The notes under the pieces: model-generated | What the model was told of the DNA's origin: nothing | The model's database searches: none | The model's input: only the letters and a program-made list of their open reading frames with translations | Source of the DNA: Argopecten irradians | Taxonomy: Eukaryota; Mollusca; Bivalvia; Pectinida; Pectinidae | Assembly: GCF_041381155.1 (NCBI RefSeq) | Contig: NC_091140.1 | Location: 23,464,864 to 23,528,863, forward strand | Direction of reading: 5' to 3' | DNA: 64,000 nt | Part shown: piece by piece, positions 12,225 through 22,135 of the stretch | Numbering within the stretch: the stretch's first letter is position 1 | Layout of the letters: each line of letters opens with the position of its first letter | Made by a program: the position numbers and the translations under genes

Positions 12225-12655
12225 AGTTTCAAACCTTGTGCGGCATGTATAGTTATAGTTCATGGGGTTATTGGCCTCTGATACTGTGTTCTTTGCAATT
12301 TTGTATTTTTGATACAACATATATGACATGTAATAGTTTCAGTTCACGGGGTTATTGGCCTCTGATACTGTGTTCTTTGTATTTTTGATACAACTTATAT
12401 GGCATGTAATAGTTTCAGTTCACGGGGTTATTGGCCTCTGATACTGTATTCTTAGTATTTTTTGTTTTTGTATTTTTGATATAATAAATGTCATATGTCA
12501 TGATTTTATGCAGTGGTGCCAATTATTGTAATGTTCTTATGTTTTTATCCATGTAGCCATGGGGTTATTGGCCTCTGGTTAAGGTATTTTGTACTATCTT
12601 CACATTTTCGTTCAGACCGGTACCATGCTATGGAGTAATTGGCTTCTAGTATGTG
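12225..12655 (+). repeat. GGGGTTATTGGCCTCTG minisatellite in the DIRS-like tail
   Basis: Three close tandem copies start at 12261, 12345 and 12421 (spacing 84 and 76 bp) around GGGGTTATTGGCCTCTGATA. More diverged echoes lie near 11956, 12128, 12558 and 12634. The tract sits between the recombinase and the split repeats. Confidence 0.75.
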
Positions 12656-12888
12656 CTACTGATTTGTTAAATTCTAGTCATTTTTTTTTTATGCAAGATA
12701 AAGTTTGATGTTATCGAAGTGGGTTTTTATTATTATGATTAATTTCGAATGTATCATATTTATGTCAGATATTTCGGATGTGTTCCACTTCTGTAATAAT
12801 ACTATTGTTTCAATAAGTCTATCATGGATGTGGATGGGGGATATAACCATACAGTTTGGACAGTTGTCCTTTCTGTCCGGCTATATTT

Positions 12889-13105
12889 GGCGTTAATTGA
12901 TCCCCATCTTTGTATAAGGGATTTTCTTTACTCCATTTTATATATAACAAACAAGTCTTTATAATAAGTAAAGATTATTGATTGTATTTCCGTCATTTAT
13001 TATAATAATAAATGACATCATTCACTTCTAGAATATGGAGTTGTTGTTGTTCTTCCCATTATACAAACATAGCACATCCATGATCTTTACTGAAGCAGAG
13101 CTAAA
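12889..13105 (+). repeat. DIRS-like element: split direct repeat B1
   Basis: A 217-bp block beginning GGCGTTAATTGATCCCCATC and ending GCAGAGCTAAA, identical by eye to the block 563 bp further on. Confidence 0.9.
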
Positions 13106-13451
13106 GTCTTATTTATGTTATGTACATAAATGGTTTTAGCGTCTGTTGAGTAAGTAACTTATATTCAATAATTATCAGTAAATGTACGTGACAAGGGGAG
13201 TAACTCTTATTTAAAAAATTGTCCGGATATTATGTGAGTAAGCGCATGCGCATTTAGTTGTTTATGGAACAAAGAAATTCACAACACGAAAATTTTCACA
13301 GCGACTTTTGAGAAATTCTACATCAAAAACCACCACCTCCCCTTCCACCTCTAGATCAGTTCATTTTTTGTTTACATGTATTTTTGATTCATGTATTTAT
13401 GTATTTTTGATTCATTTTATGTTTTTAATTTTGTTATTAGTATTGGAGTAA
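13106..13451 (+). repeat. DIRS-like element: inner segment A2
   Basis: A 346-bp segment between the two identical blocks. In Ngaro-type elements it should be a second copy of the left-end repeat; that partner was not recognised at the left end. Confidence 0.5.
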
Positions 13452-13668
13452 GGCGTTAATTGATCCCCATCTTTGTATAAGGGATTTTCTTTACTCCATT
13501 TTATATATAACAAACAAGTCTTTATAATAAGTAAAGATTATTGATTGTATTTCCGTCATTTATTATAATAATAAATGACATCATTCACTTCTAGAATATG
13601 GAGTTGTTGTTGTTCTTCCCATTATACAAACATAGCACATCCATGATCTTTACTGAAGCAGAGCTAAA
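13452..13668 (+). repeat. DIRS-like element: split direct repeat B2
   Basis: The second identical 217-bp block. Its end at ...GAGCTAAA is followed by sequence resembling host flank seen at about 26.28 kb (AGCTGTAATTACCCAAAACATG). Confidence 0.9.
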
Positions 13669-14122
13669 CTATTTTGGTACCAGCTGCAATTACCCTAAAC
13701 ATGTGTATTAATTAATAATATTAATGACAACTACTGCTGACTTTATGCAGATTGAATTGTTACAGCATTGCCTCATTTGATACTTAAACATTGGTTTTCA
13801 TATTTTTGACATGCATTGGTGTGTAGCATACATTTGGTGTTCTAGCATAGCCAATGGTATATGCTAGAACAGCACATGCATTTTCATATTTATCAATTTT
13901 AAGAATATTTTAGCATTTTTTCAGTGAATTCTCACACATACTAAAACCCAGTGTTTCCATGACGTCTTGAATTTTGATTGTGGTGTTAGTACGCCAGAGG
14001 CTAATTGCCAATGTTAATATCGGAAAATAACATACATTGGGGTTAGTAGCCACATAAAGGTGCTGTGCAGTGGCAATGTAAATATTCACGCGTGGCAGAA
14101 ATGTGAGGCTACAATCCATAGC
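13669..14122. other. Host flank right of the DIRS-like element
   Basis: The first part aligns with 26.28-26.40 kb (AGCTGCAATTACCCTAAACATG here). The rest is unique by eye. No gene seen. Confidence 0.5.
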
Positions 14123-15439
14123 TTCTACACTGTTGCACTAGGATTCAAGTAAAGGTTTTGCGATATTTGGACATCAACATGTTTGTATTCAAAAAGCGTT
14201 CCTAATATTTCACATATATAATGAGAACCAATAGTATCAATTACGCTGTATCTTTTTCTCACATGTACATAGACACTAATAGTAAAAAGGCGATTTAATG
14301 CAATCTTGAATGGGCGTTCCTTCATTAAAAATAATTTTATGGCTTCGAAATCATATTTAATGGATACAGTGCCATGTATATCATTGTACTTATTCAAAAT
14401 TATCGATATTGATATTTAACACAATGCTACACATTTGTTACATAAAGTATAAAAGGATAAGCATAAAGTTCTGACAGTATTAAGTCATCAAAATGAAAAA
14501 TAAATGACCTACAATCTCTCTGGGCATATACAAATACTGCATGAGAGTAGCGAGATCCAGCAATATTTGTTAAGGCTATAACCATTTTGAGGACCGCTCG
14601 GTAATTATTAATTTACTGATAAGGATTATCACACATAAATCAAATGATTAGTATTCATTTTGTGTTTTGAATATCCATCATTTCAAAATATCCTAGTGAA
14701 GGCACGCCCCCTTAACAGGACCTGGTAACAGTGTGACGTTAAGGATACCGTTATTGCTTTTTATTTTCGGTTCAATCTATTGATTCCAAACCCTTTATTA
14801 GAGATTGTAATTTCAAAGTATGGAAAGTAAGCGGAAAATGTTCACTTATTTTGAGGAGTGGGAATAAAAATAATAATAAAACAACAAAAACATTATATAA
14901 ATATTGATTGTTTGTAGGTGAATAAGAGGAATTGTTAAACCTGGGAAAGGTGATATTCCCCGAGGTCGAAGGTCGAGGGAAATATCACCTTTCAATGGTT
15001 AAACAGTTTTGAAGTAAGGGCAGTGCAATGAATAATTAAACAAACAAACAAACAACAAATCAAGAAAATATCCATCCACGTTTCCTCAGAAGGTGTTGGT
15101 AGTACATGTACTTCTGTAACACTTCTTCACAATATAATCTTCGAACATACGGTTACTTTCAACATCTGTAAAATATCTTTCCTAATCCTACCATACTGTT
15201 GTCTGCCATGTATGATTGGGTTATTGCCCGATGATCGGCAATGATTTTTGATTGGTCAAAAATGTTGAATAGACAGGGAATTCCATGTGTCTATTTATAA
15301 CCAGATTACCGGATTTGCAATGTCAGCCTCAGAACAGGTGTTCATTGGTCTCAGGTTGATATTGCATTTTGTCAAGACCTGTCCGAGCGGTCTAGACCAA
15401 TCAGATAACCGCAAAACTCACAGTCATATAAAAAAACCT

Positions 15440-15723
15440 AAAGTCGTGTATCATTTCATCACATTTATTGCAGTATTTAAGACTTAAGGCGACATTATTT
15501 CACTGACAAAGTTTTTTTCTGTGTCTTATTGTACCCGCCATAGTTAGCTTTTCTGTTTCCTATGGCTGTTCTGTAGTCACACTACTGTCTCCATCTTTAT
15601 GTTGACAATGGCAAGCCGCCTCTGGTATCATGGCGACAAAGTGTTGTCCATTTGTCGGTGGTTCAAAGAGAATTGCGGCTTTATTAAAAGAGGACTTCAT
15701 TTTTAAATTATCCATCGGGTATC
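15440..15723 (-). pseudogene. Last exon of the duplicated family in U1
   Basis: The acceptor TTTTCACAG precedes an exon opening GATACCCGATGGATAATTT; AATAAA (minus strand) lies at 15464-15469. In one frame it reads YPMDNLKMKSS, then ILFEPPTNGQHFVAMIPEA and HCQHKDGDSSVTTEQP before a stop at 15560. In the units at 47.6 and 54.6 kb the first part reads KPMDNLKMRS or KPMDGFKRRSS in the matching frame, then leaves it through a 2-base length difference and stops at a shared place about 31 codons in. Which frame was ancestral is unclear. The product is unknown. Confidence 0.45.
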
Positions 15724-15879
15724 CTGTGAAAACATAAACAATTAAACAAATTAAACATTAGTACAGTCATTTTAGAAGAAACCTGTTTACATGCAATGCT
15801 ATATAGACATTTTAGGAACAATTAGTATACATTTAATCATGCATAGTTATCATTGTGTTTAAGACCCACTTTCGTTTTT

Positions 15880-16055
15880 GTCACTGAAAATTTCCAGTTC
15901 ATGTTGGAGTTTCCAGGTTTAGAAGATAACACAGGTGTAGTTAGATAGGTTATATAAATAGGTTCTAAAAATAACTCAGACAACAAAAAATATCGATTAC
16001 GTCATTTACATACCCGATGAAAGTATGCATAAAGTTATGGAAATTACTAAACCAA
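15880..16055 (-). other. Conserved middle blocks in U1
   Basis: Two short blocks recur at the same relative place in every unit: AACATGAACTGGAAATTTTC with a GTGGGT donor-like end, and CATCGGGTATGTAAATGACG. They may be small exons with their donors. The second carries a TGACGTAAT half-CRE in the following sequence. Confidence 0.4.
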
Positions 16056-16497
16056 ATATGCATATCTTAAAAAGAGTCAATCGATTTCTTTGTTTTTATT
16101 AGTATCACAAATCGAGATAATATACGTCTCCTATGTAAAGATACATGTAATAAACAGAAGAACATGATTACAGCGGTTATATTCTTATCTTTACATAAGG
16201 GCCCAAAGGATTATACACTCAAAAAATCCAAAAATTATGGGAAGCGATCACCGGTCGTCAAACTAAATCAAATTGTATTACCAGACTATTCCTAAAATGG
16301 AATATATAGGCAAGGAAATATCTTGGTACAAATTCTGACAAACACTCTTCAACTACTACAAATAAGACTTTCTTCTGTTTGTAAATTATGACAATATCTG
16401 TGCGTGTGTGGCAGACATACAAAATATAGTTAATGTTTTATTAAAAATGTTCTATAAATAACCTATAGACAGCCGAGACATGACGTAATTCACCTAA

Positions 16498-16652
16498 CTG
16501 ATCGGGGTATGTAGAGTTGACAGGTCAATCAAAGATCTCTGTTGAAATTTGTGAAATGAAAATCACCCACAGTCCAATATACTGAAAGCACCTGGTGAAA
16601 ACTGTTCAGCGTTTTAGAATTAGAACCACAGTGAGCACGCTGAACCTCTGTC
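16498..16652 (-). pseudogene. Exon 2 of the duplicated family in U1
   Basis: Aligns with exon 2 of the better units over 155 bases. The acceptor side differs from TTCCAG only slightly, but the donor position reads TTAGGT, lacking GT. The frame equivalent to the other units opens QRFSVLTVVLILKR and then stops. Together with the absent first exon this makes U1 a non-functional copy. Confidence 0.5.
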
Positions 16653-17119
16653 CTGGAACACATATATATAGATAGAGAAATGGTGGATATCTGCATAAGT
16701 GGTATAAACAAATTCTAAATTTATATCTACACAGACTTATCATATTTGTATGTATTCGGATGCAATCAACACACAAAGAATTAAAAAAGAAAATAATGCT
16801 CACAAATGTATGTGAGAAGCCAATGTTTTGATATCACCCTAAAGACCTAGTGCGTAGCCTGAGCTCGTTTTTAAAGACTCCGCCAGGCGGCTTACACACT
16901 ATAGAGCGAACCACAGGAACTTATTTTTATATTAGAATTAGAGTTATTTTTCCTTTAACTTGAAAAATACTATTTGATGTGCCTAGCTGTTAAATGAAAA
17001 GCGATTGCCATTTAACATCACCAGGATGAACGAACTTTTGGGCAGTGGAGTTCATAAGCGCAATATCAACCTGTGGCAGCGACGTTACTGTGTTGAATAG
17101 TAAATCTTTAAAAACAAGT

Positions 17120-17455
17120 GTGGTATCATGGAGTCGATATGCTAAATACTGTATTTGTCAATCGTAATAATAGACAATCAGAGTGTATCATATGTTTGAC
17201 TTATTACTGACTGACTTGTTAACTGATTTACGTTATTAAGTACAGCTCATCTGTTTGTTATAATTCATAAAATGTAATGGCCGACATGTGGTATCATGGA
17301 GTCGATATGCTAAATACTGTATTTGTCAATCGTAATAGTAGACAATCAGAGTGTATCATATGTTTGACTTATTACTGACTGACTTGTTAACTGATTTACG
17401 TTATTAAGTACAGCTCATCTGTTTGTTATAATTCATAAAATGTAATGGCCGACAT
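17120..17455. repeat. 168-bp tandem duplication
   Basis: Two almost identical 168-bp units start at 17120 and 17288 (GTGGTATCATGGAGTCGATA). The sister region at about 36.69-36.86 kb has only one unit, so this doubling came after the larger duplication. Confidence 0.85.
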
Positions 17456-19299
17456 GCAACGTTACTAAATGGTTAACGTTTGGTCCACATTTGATTTCTA
17501 TTATTTTCTCGTCACATATAGCTATATGAAATTTATCAATGGTATCGAGAATTTTTATTATGAAGTGTTTGGCATAGGAGTCGGACAACTGACGACTAAA
17601 AAAAATAAACCATTATAGGCCAATTATACCACAAACCGGGAGACATTAAACTTTCTATTTCTAATGCATTTTGTGGAATCTCTTGATGAAAGGTCAAAAG
17701 TGAAAAAAAAGAACTGTTTAAAATATGCAGATTTTATTATTATGATTTCTTAAATAGATACTACAACATACTCTATTCTGTTGTTAAAGAAAACTAATTA
17801 CTTGTAACATATATATCGTGTCTGATTTCGTCCATGTCGCTATGTGGGAATGTCAATCCAGTATATTTTCTCAAGAATTGTTCGAGTTAAAATGCTATTT
17901 CAAACTTATGAAGATATAGTGTCATGTCGATTTTTTAAGTAATGAAGTCAACTTCATTGTGACGCTATATGATGGCAGATATATGCAACATATAAAGACA
18001 GTGGCGTTAACGTTGAAATGCAGCTGGAAATGCGTTTACCATGCTGCCAATGGATGGAATCACTGTATACACAAGTTCTTATATAAACATTTCTTTAAAG
18101 TTCACATACTGATACCCAATACTTTATAATCATATCGAAATCTTTTACATGATTTGTGCATTGCACTACCATCATATGCATCTAAATTTAAAGTCCAGTT
18201 CAAACTGTTTAATATATATTAATGAAATCTGTAATAACGCAGACTTACCAGTAAGTGCCATAGGATACTGTATTATGGTATATCTATTCTAATTTGTATC
18301 AAATTAATACGGTTAAAGTATGAATGAGATTTCGAAGTAATACTGTGATGAGATATCAATGTACAATGTACCTTTGTACGCTCACTCAAAAAATACTAAC
18401 AATGGTTCTTAGACAGGCTTTCTCGTTTTTAAGAATGCACATATAATCACATGTTTTATGTTTGATTGTAAATATCAATTCAACTGTTGAATTCATGGAA
18501 TTATTATAAAGTGACGATCATGTATCATATGATACATGTTTGGATACATCAAAGAATATAAAGAGTTTTCCAAAATAAATAAAAGGATACTGGCATCTTT
18601 ATCATGGGCTATTATGTATTGAAAAATTAAAAACAGATAAATAAAATATTGTTCATTTTCATTAATAACTATAATATGTATAGTATAGGGAATTTCTAAG
18701 TTAAAAGTAATGTTTAAAGCTATTGCTTTTTATACTTGCTTTCGACAAATAAATGAAATGTTGAAGAAAAAACAGACCCCTTGACACTGAGTGACAATAA
18801 TTGACCTTCTAATTTTAAGTCGTCTGAATTAATAAAATATGTCGAATTTTGAAACATAATTCCATAAGATTACTCATCAATGTATTATGACAAATCTGAC
18901 TAAAACAATATAAATTATAATACAATACTTTTTATAGAACTGCGGTGCTCTAACTCTGATATGATGAAAAATATATACGCATGTTTTTATCAATAGATGA
19001 ATTCCGAAATAATTGTGCAATTCAACAACCACATTGCAAAATCCTTGATTTCTATCCTATGATATGAATTCTGTAGCAAAAATGTATTTTTAAATGTATC
19101 ATTTATATAAGTATATATTTTTAAATATTTCACAGTATTCAAGTAATGGAAGTTGTTTCATATATGTGACAACTATTTTCAAAGTGCACTGAAATGTACC
19201 ATTTTAACGCAAAATGATTTAAGAAAATATTTTTCAAAGTACGCCATATTTAGTACACTCGGAAAAATCTCATATGAAATAATCACACTATTAAAATAC
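17456..19299. other. Duplicated intergenic, paralogous to 36.87-38.16 kb
   Basis: Matches the sister region with scattered differences and several small indels. No gene seen in either copy. Confidence 0.55.
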
Positions 19300-19795
19300 T
19301 TTATATCTGAAACCTTAAAATAATTCTCAACTCTATAACCATGATTTAAATTCCTTACATAAGTTTCTTCATTTGATCTCGTATCTGCACTTCGAGGCAG
19401 TTCCCAATGACCTAATACAGTTACCTAAAAGCTAATCTGAAACCTGCTAATTATCTTCATCTAAACCAGTGATCTAAAATTCTATATTTTTTTCAAGGTG
19501 TACATACCTATATAAGATTCTACTCTTAAAACCCTGATCGGAACACTTATAAGCCCCTACATTTCAACACCTGATATGTACACCCTTATATTCTTCTTTA
19601 CATCTGAACCTGTGATCAAATACCCTTCTGCAATTTATAACTCTGAACTGGAACTCTTATGCAAGTTCTCGTATGTAACTTTTCTACATTCTTCTTAGCA
19701 CTGATCATAAAATAAATAAAATGATAAAATCATAAAATGATCATACTAATACCATTCCTCATTCTAATATATCAGAGTTACTTCCCTTCGTCAGT
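19300..19795. repeat. Degenerate CTGATCTAAAA minisatellite
   Basis: Same family as at 7.0 kb; close to the tract at 38.40-38.82 kb. It ends at a short foldback (TTACTTCCCTTCG ... CGAAAGGAAGTA, about 19780-19832) that recurs at 26.11 and 38.86 kb. Confidence 0.6.
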
Positions 19796-20038
19796 ACTTA
19801 CGGAGTGAAACGAAAGGAAGTACTTCTAATACATCAGTATACAGTATCAGTATGCTGTTTCATGCCTTTTCAGTCTACTAGTTGGGGAGGAGAAATAGGT
19901 TCCCATGTACCCCTCTGGCAGTTTTTCGAAACATGGTTTTTTAGGACCAGTATGATGTCTAGTTTCATTTTATGCTTGTTGCCATTGACAACTAATGTCC
20001 CATGGGGGTCATATGGCGGCCATCTTGGATTTCAGGTA

Positions 20039-20775
20039 TCAAAAATGGCCAAAATGACACATTCGTATATATGCGCATAGATAGAGAACCAGACAACATT
20101 CAGAGGCAAATAAACACATTTTTTGATATGATTGAAACGTGCTGAACACGATTAAATCATAATAATGACGTTACGTCTTCTCATTTTTCTGCAATGTCGG
20201 GAAAACAGTGAAATTTTCAGCTTTTTTTCCCTAAAAAATCGATAAATGTCATAATTTTTATCACAAGTAAAAAAAAATTGATGGACAAATCACCTTGTAA
20301 CAGTCCTTTCGAATTGAACCAAACACTTGTGTAAACATATGTGTACTATAAAAAGATAGATCGCATCAATGATGTCGGAAAAAGAGAGCCCCCCATAAAA
20401 AATTATCAAAAAATGGCCAAAATGACACATTCGTATATACGCGCATAAATAGAGAACCAGACAACATTCAGAGGCAAATAAACACATTTTTTGATATGAT
20501 TGAAACGTGCTGAACACGATTAAATCATAAAACTGACGTTACGTCTTCTCATTTTTGTGAAATGACGGGAAAACAATGAAATGTTCAGCTTTTTCCCCTA
20601 AAATATCGATAAATGTCATAATTTACATCACAAGTAAAACAATTGATGGACAAAACACCCTGTACCAGTCATTTCGGATTGCACTTACCCTTGTGTAAAC
20701 ATATGTGTATTTTAAAACGATTTTATGTTTTTTAGCAGAAGAATCGTGGACATCCCCCCTCCCAACACTACTCAT
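20039..20775. repeat. 368-bp tandem duplication
   Basis: Two copies start near 20039 and 20407, with shared text AAAATGGCCAAAATGACACA and GTATATNCGCGCATA. They are about 90-95% alike by eye, diverging at their right ends. They follow TGGCGGCCATCTTGGATTTC, which looks like a dispersed repeat. Confidence 0.75.
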
Positions 20776-20869
20776 AGAGAAAAAAAATGTCATACTTATT
20801 ATTAAATAAATTACATATTTCGTGATTTATGATTCAGACAGTTCCAAACTACAATTACATTTTTTTTTA

Positions 20870-22135
20870 ACAGCCAGGGTCATGTAAGGATGTGCCAGGT
20901 TTATTGGTGGAGCAAAGGGAAATCCATCGGTTTTCCTGTGACAACATACAGCATTTATATATTTATTACAGTTTATGCAGGTTTACTTAATTAAATGTAG
21001 AATATAGGTAATTCTGTTTATCTAGAAATTTCAATGTATTGCAGGAATAGTAGGTAATAGTTTTTTTGTATTCAAGTATGTCACTTCTTAGGTGTACCTG
21101 AACATACTTTAGTTGATATGCATTCGTCATAACCTTAGATATTACTGTTGAATCGTTGATTGTTTTTGTGGTGTTTGTAAATTTTGGCAAAATATGTAGA
21201 AAATGTACATTTTTTGTTTCAAGTCCACAAAATTAAGTACATATTTTTGTCAAAGCATTTTGACGGCTTTAGATTACATGACGCAAATCTAACATGTAGG
21301 AATGCATTTCAAATACACAAAACATGAAACGTGATTAATTTTGAGAACAAATGTTTAACTACTGTCTTTGGGGCAAAACATGTAGATTTGTGGAAATGCA
21401 CTTTAAATATTTATTTTCTTACATTATTCACGCTATGTTCAGATGACATTATAAAATTGAATATGTACATTGGTATCAATTGGGATGTCCCATATACGCC
21501 ATATTTACATGTTATAATCTACAGTCGTCATTTTCCTGATAAGGTAAAAAGGGACTCGATGTGTATGCCTTTGTAAAGTCGAAACCGGTCAAAGCAGCGC
21601 GCTCCTACCACATGCTGTAGTAAATGTGACAGACATATGTACTGAACCCTGTGGACTGACAACACAAAAACGTACAATATTTTTCATGTTTTGCCAAAAT
21701 TTACAAAGAACACAACAATTTTCGAGTCAAAAGTGATGTTTAAGGTTTAGACGAATGCATAAACATTTTATATCAACTAAGTTATGTTCAAGTACACCTA
21801 AGAAAGGATATACAGGCCTACAGAATATCACTAGTTTAAACAGGGCCCCAAACTCTTAACATTAGCACACTCATTTGTAAGGGTTCTTTGAACAATTTAT
21901 ACACATTTTATCATGCGTATTTATTATTGATATTTGAAACCCACTTTCGTTTTGTTTGCTGAGAATTTCCAGTTCATGTTGGAGTTTCCAGGTTTACAAA
22001 AGAACATATGTGTGGTTAGAAAGGTTCTATAAATAACTCAGACAACAAAAGATATCGACTACGTCATATACATACCCGATGAAGGTGTGCAGAGTTGTCC
22101 GACTAGTTACTGACTCACATTTCACTTGATAAAAC
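20870..22135 (-). repeat. Duplicated minus-strand unit U2 (partial)
   Basis: Matches 47.64-48.90 kb at roughly 90-95% by eye. It has the last-exon acceptor text (CATCGGTTTTCCTGTGACAACA at about 20917-20938) and the two middle blocks (21958-22085), but I found no exon 2 or exon 1. The last-exon coding text is mostly missing. Confidence 0.65.
21079..21812. mobile_element. DNA transposon with long terminal inverted repeats, copy 1
   Basis: The left arm (about 21079-21220, CACTTCTTAGGTGTACCTGA onward) is repeated inverted at about 21668-21812 (ending AAGTACACCTAAGAAAGGAT). Arms are about 140 bp and imperfect; the whole is about 735 bp. The largest frame inside is about 81 codons (21331-21576) and its match to the second copy is no better than the flanks, so I treat the element as non-autonomous. 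The target duplication was not resolved. The same element sits at the same place in the unit at 47.8 kb, so it predates that duplication. Confidence 0.7.

Larger units (their letters stand above)
7450..13668 (+). mobile_element. DIRS-order (Ngaro-like) tyrosine-recombinase retroelement
   Basis: The order is gag-like region, reverse transcriptase, RNase H, tyrosine recombinase, then split direct repeats. This layout and the recombinase in place of an integrase mark the DIRS order; absence of a methyltransferase block favours a Ngaro-like member. Homology to the sister copy at 33.5 kb stops near 7450 and the last repeat ends at 13668, giving about 6.2 kb. DIRS elements make no target duplication and none is seen. 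The two 217-bp repeats at the right end are identical, so insertion was recent. The coding part looks broken at about three places, bearing in mind that this family naturally uses several overlapping frames. I could not find by eye the left partner of the inner repeat, so the left end is unresolved. Confidence 0.85.
14123..17100 (-). repeat. Duplicated minus-strand unit U1
   Basis: Collinear with 33.72-36.67 kb (U5). Identity by eye is about 90% up to 14690, about 98-99% from there to about 17090, and lower again beyond. It holds last-exon, middle-block and exon-2 equivalents of the family on the minus strand, but no first exon or promoter. A hairpin with arms GGTGATATTCCCC / GGGAAATATCACC lies at 14949-14993. 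Confidence 0.75.

Noticed and set aside
15287-15487. A 66-codon plus-strand frame that is identical at 34876-35076
   Set aside because: Identity follows from the recent 2.4-kb high-identity duplication. It lies opposite the last exon and leader of the minus-strand unit and shows no coding signature of its own.
21331-21576. Conserved frame inside the inverted-repeat transposon, also at 48078-48368
   Set aside because: Similarity is no higher than in the surrounding non-coding arms and the two frames differ in start and end. No transposase motif seen.
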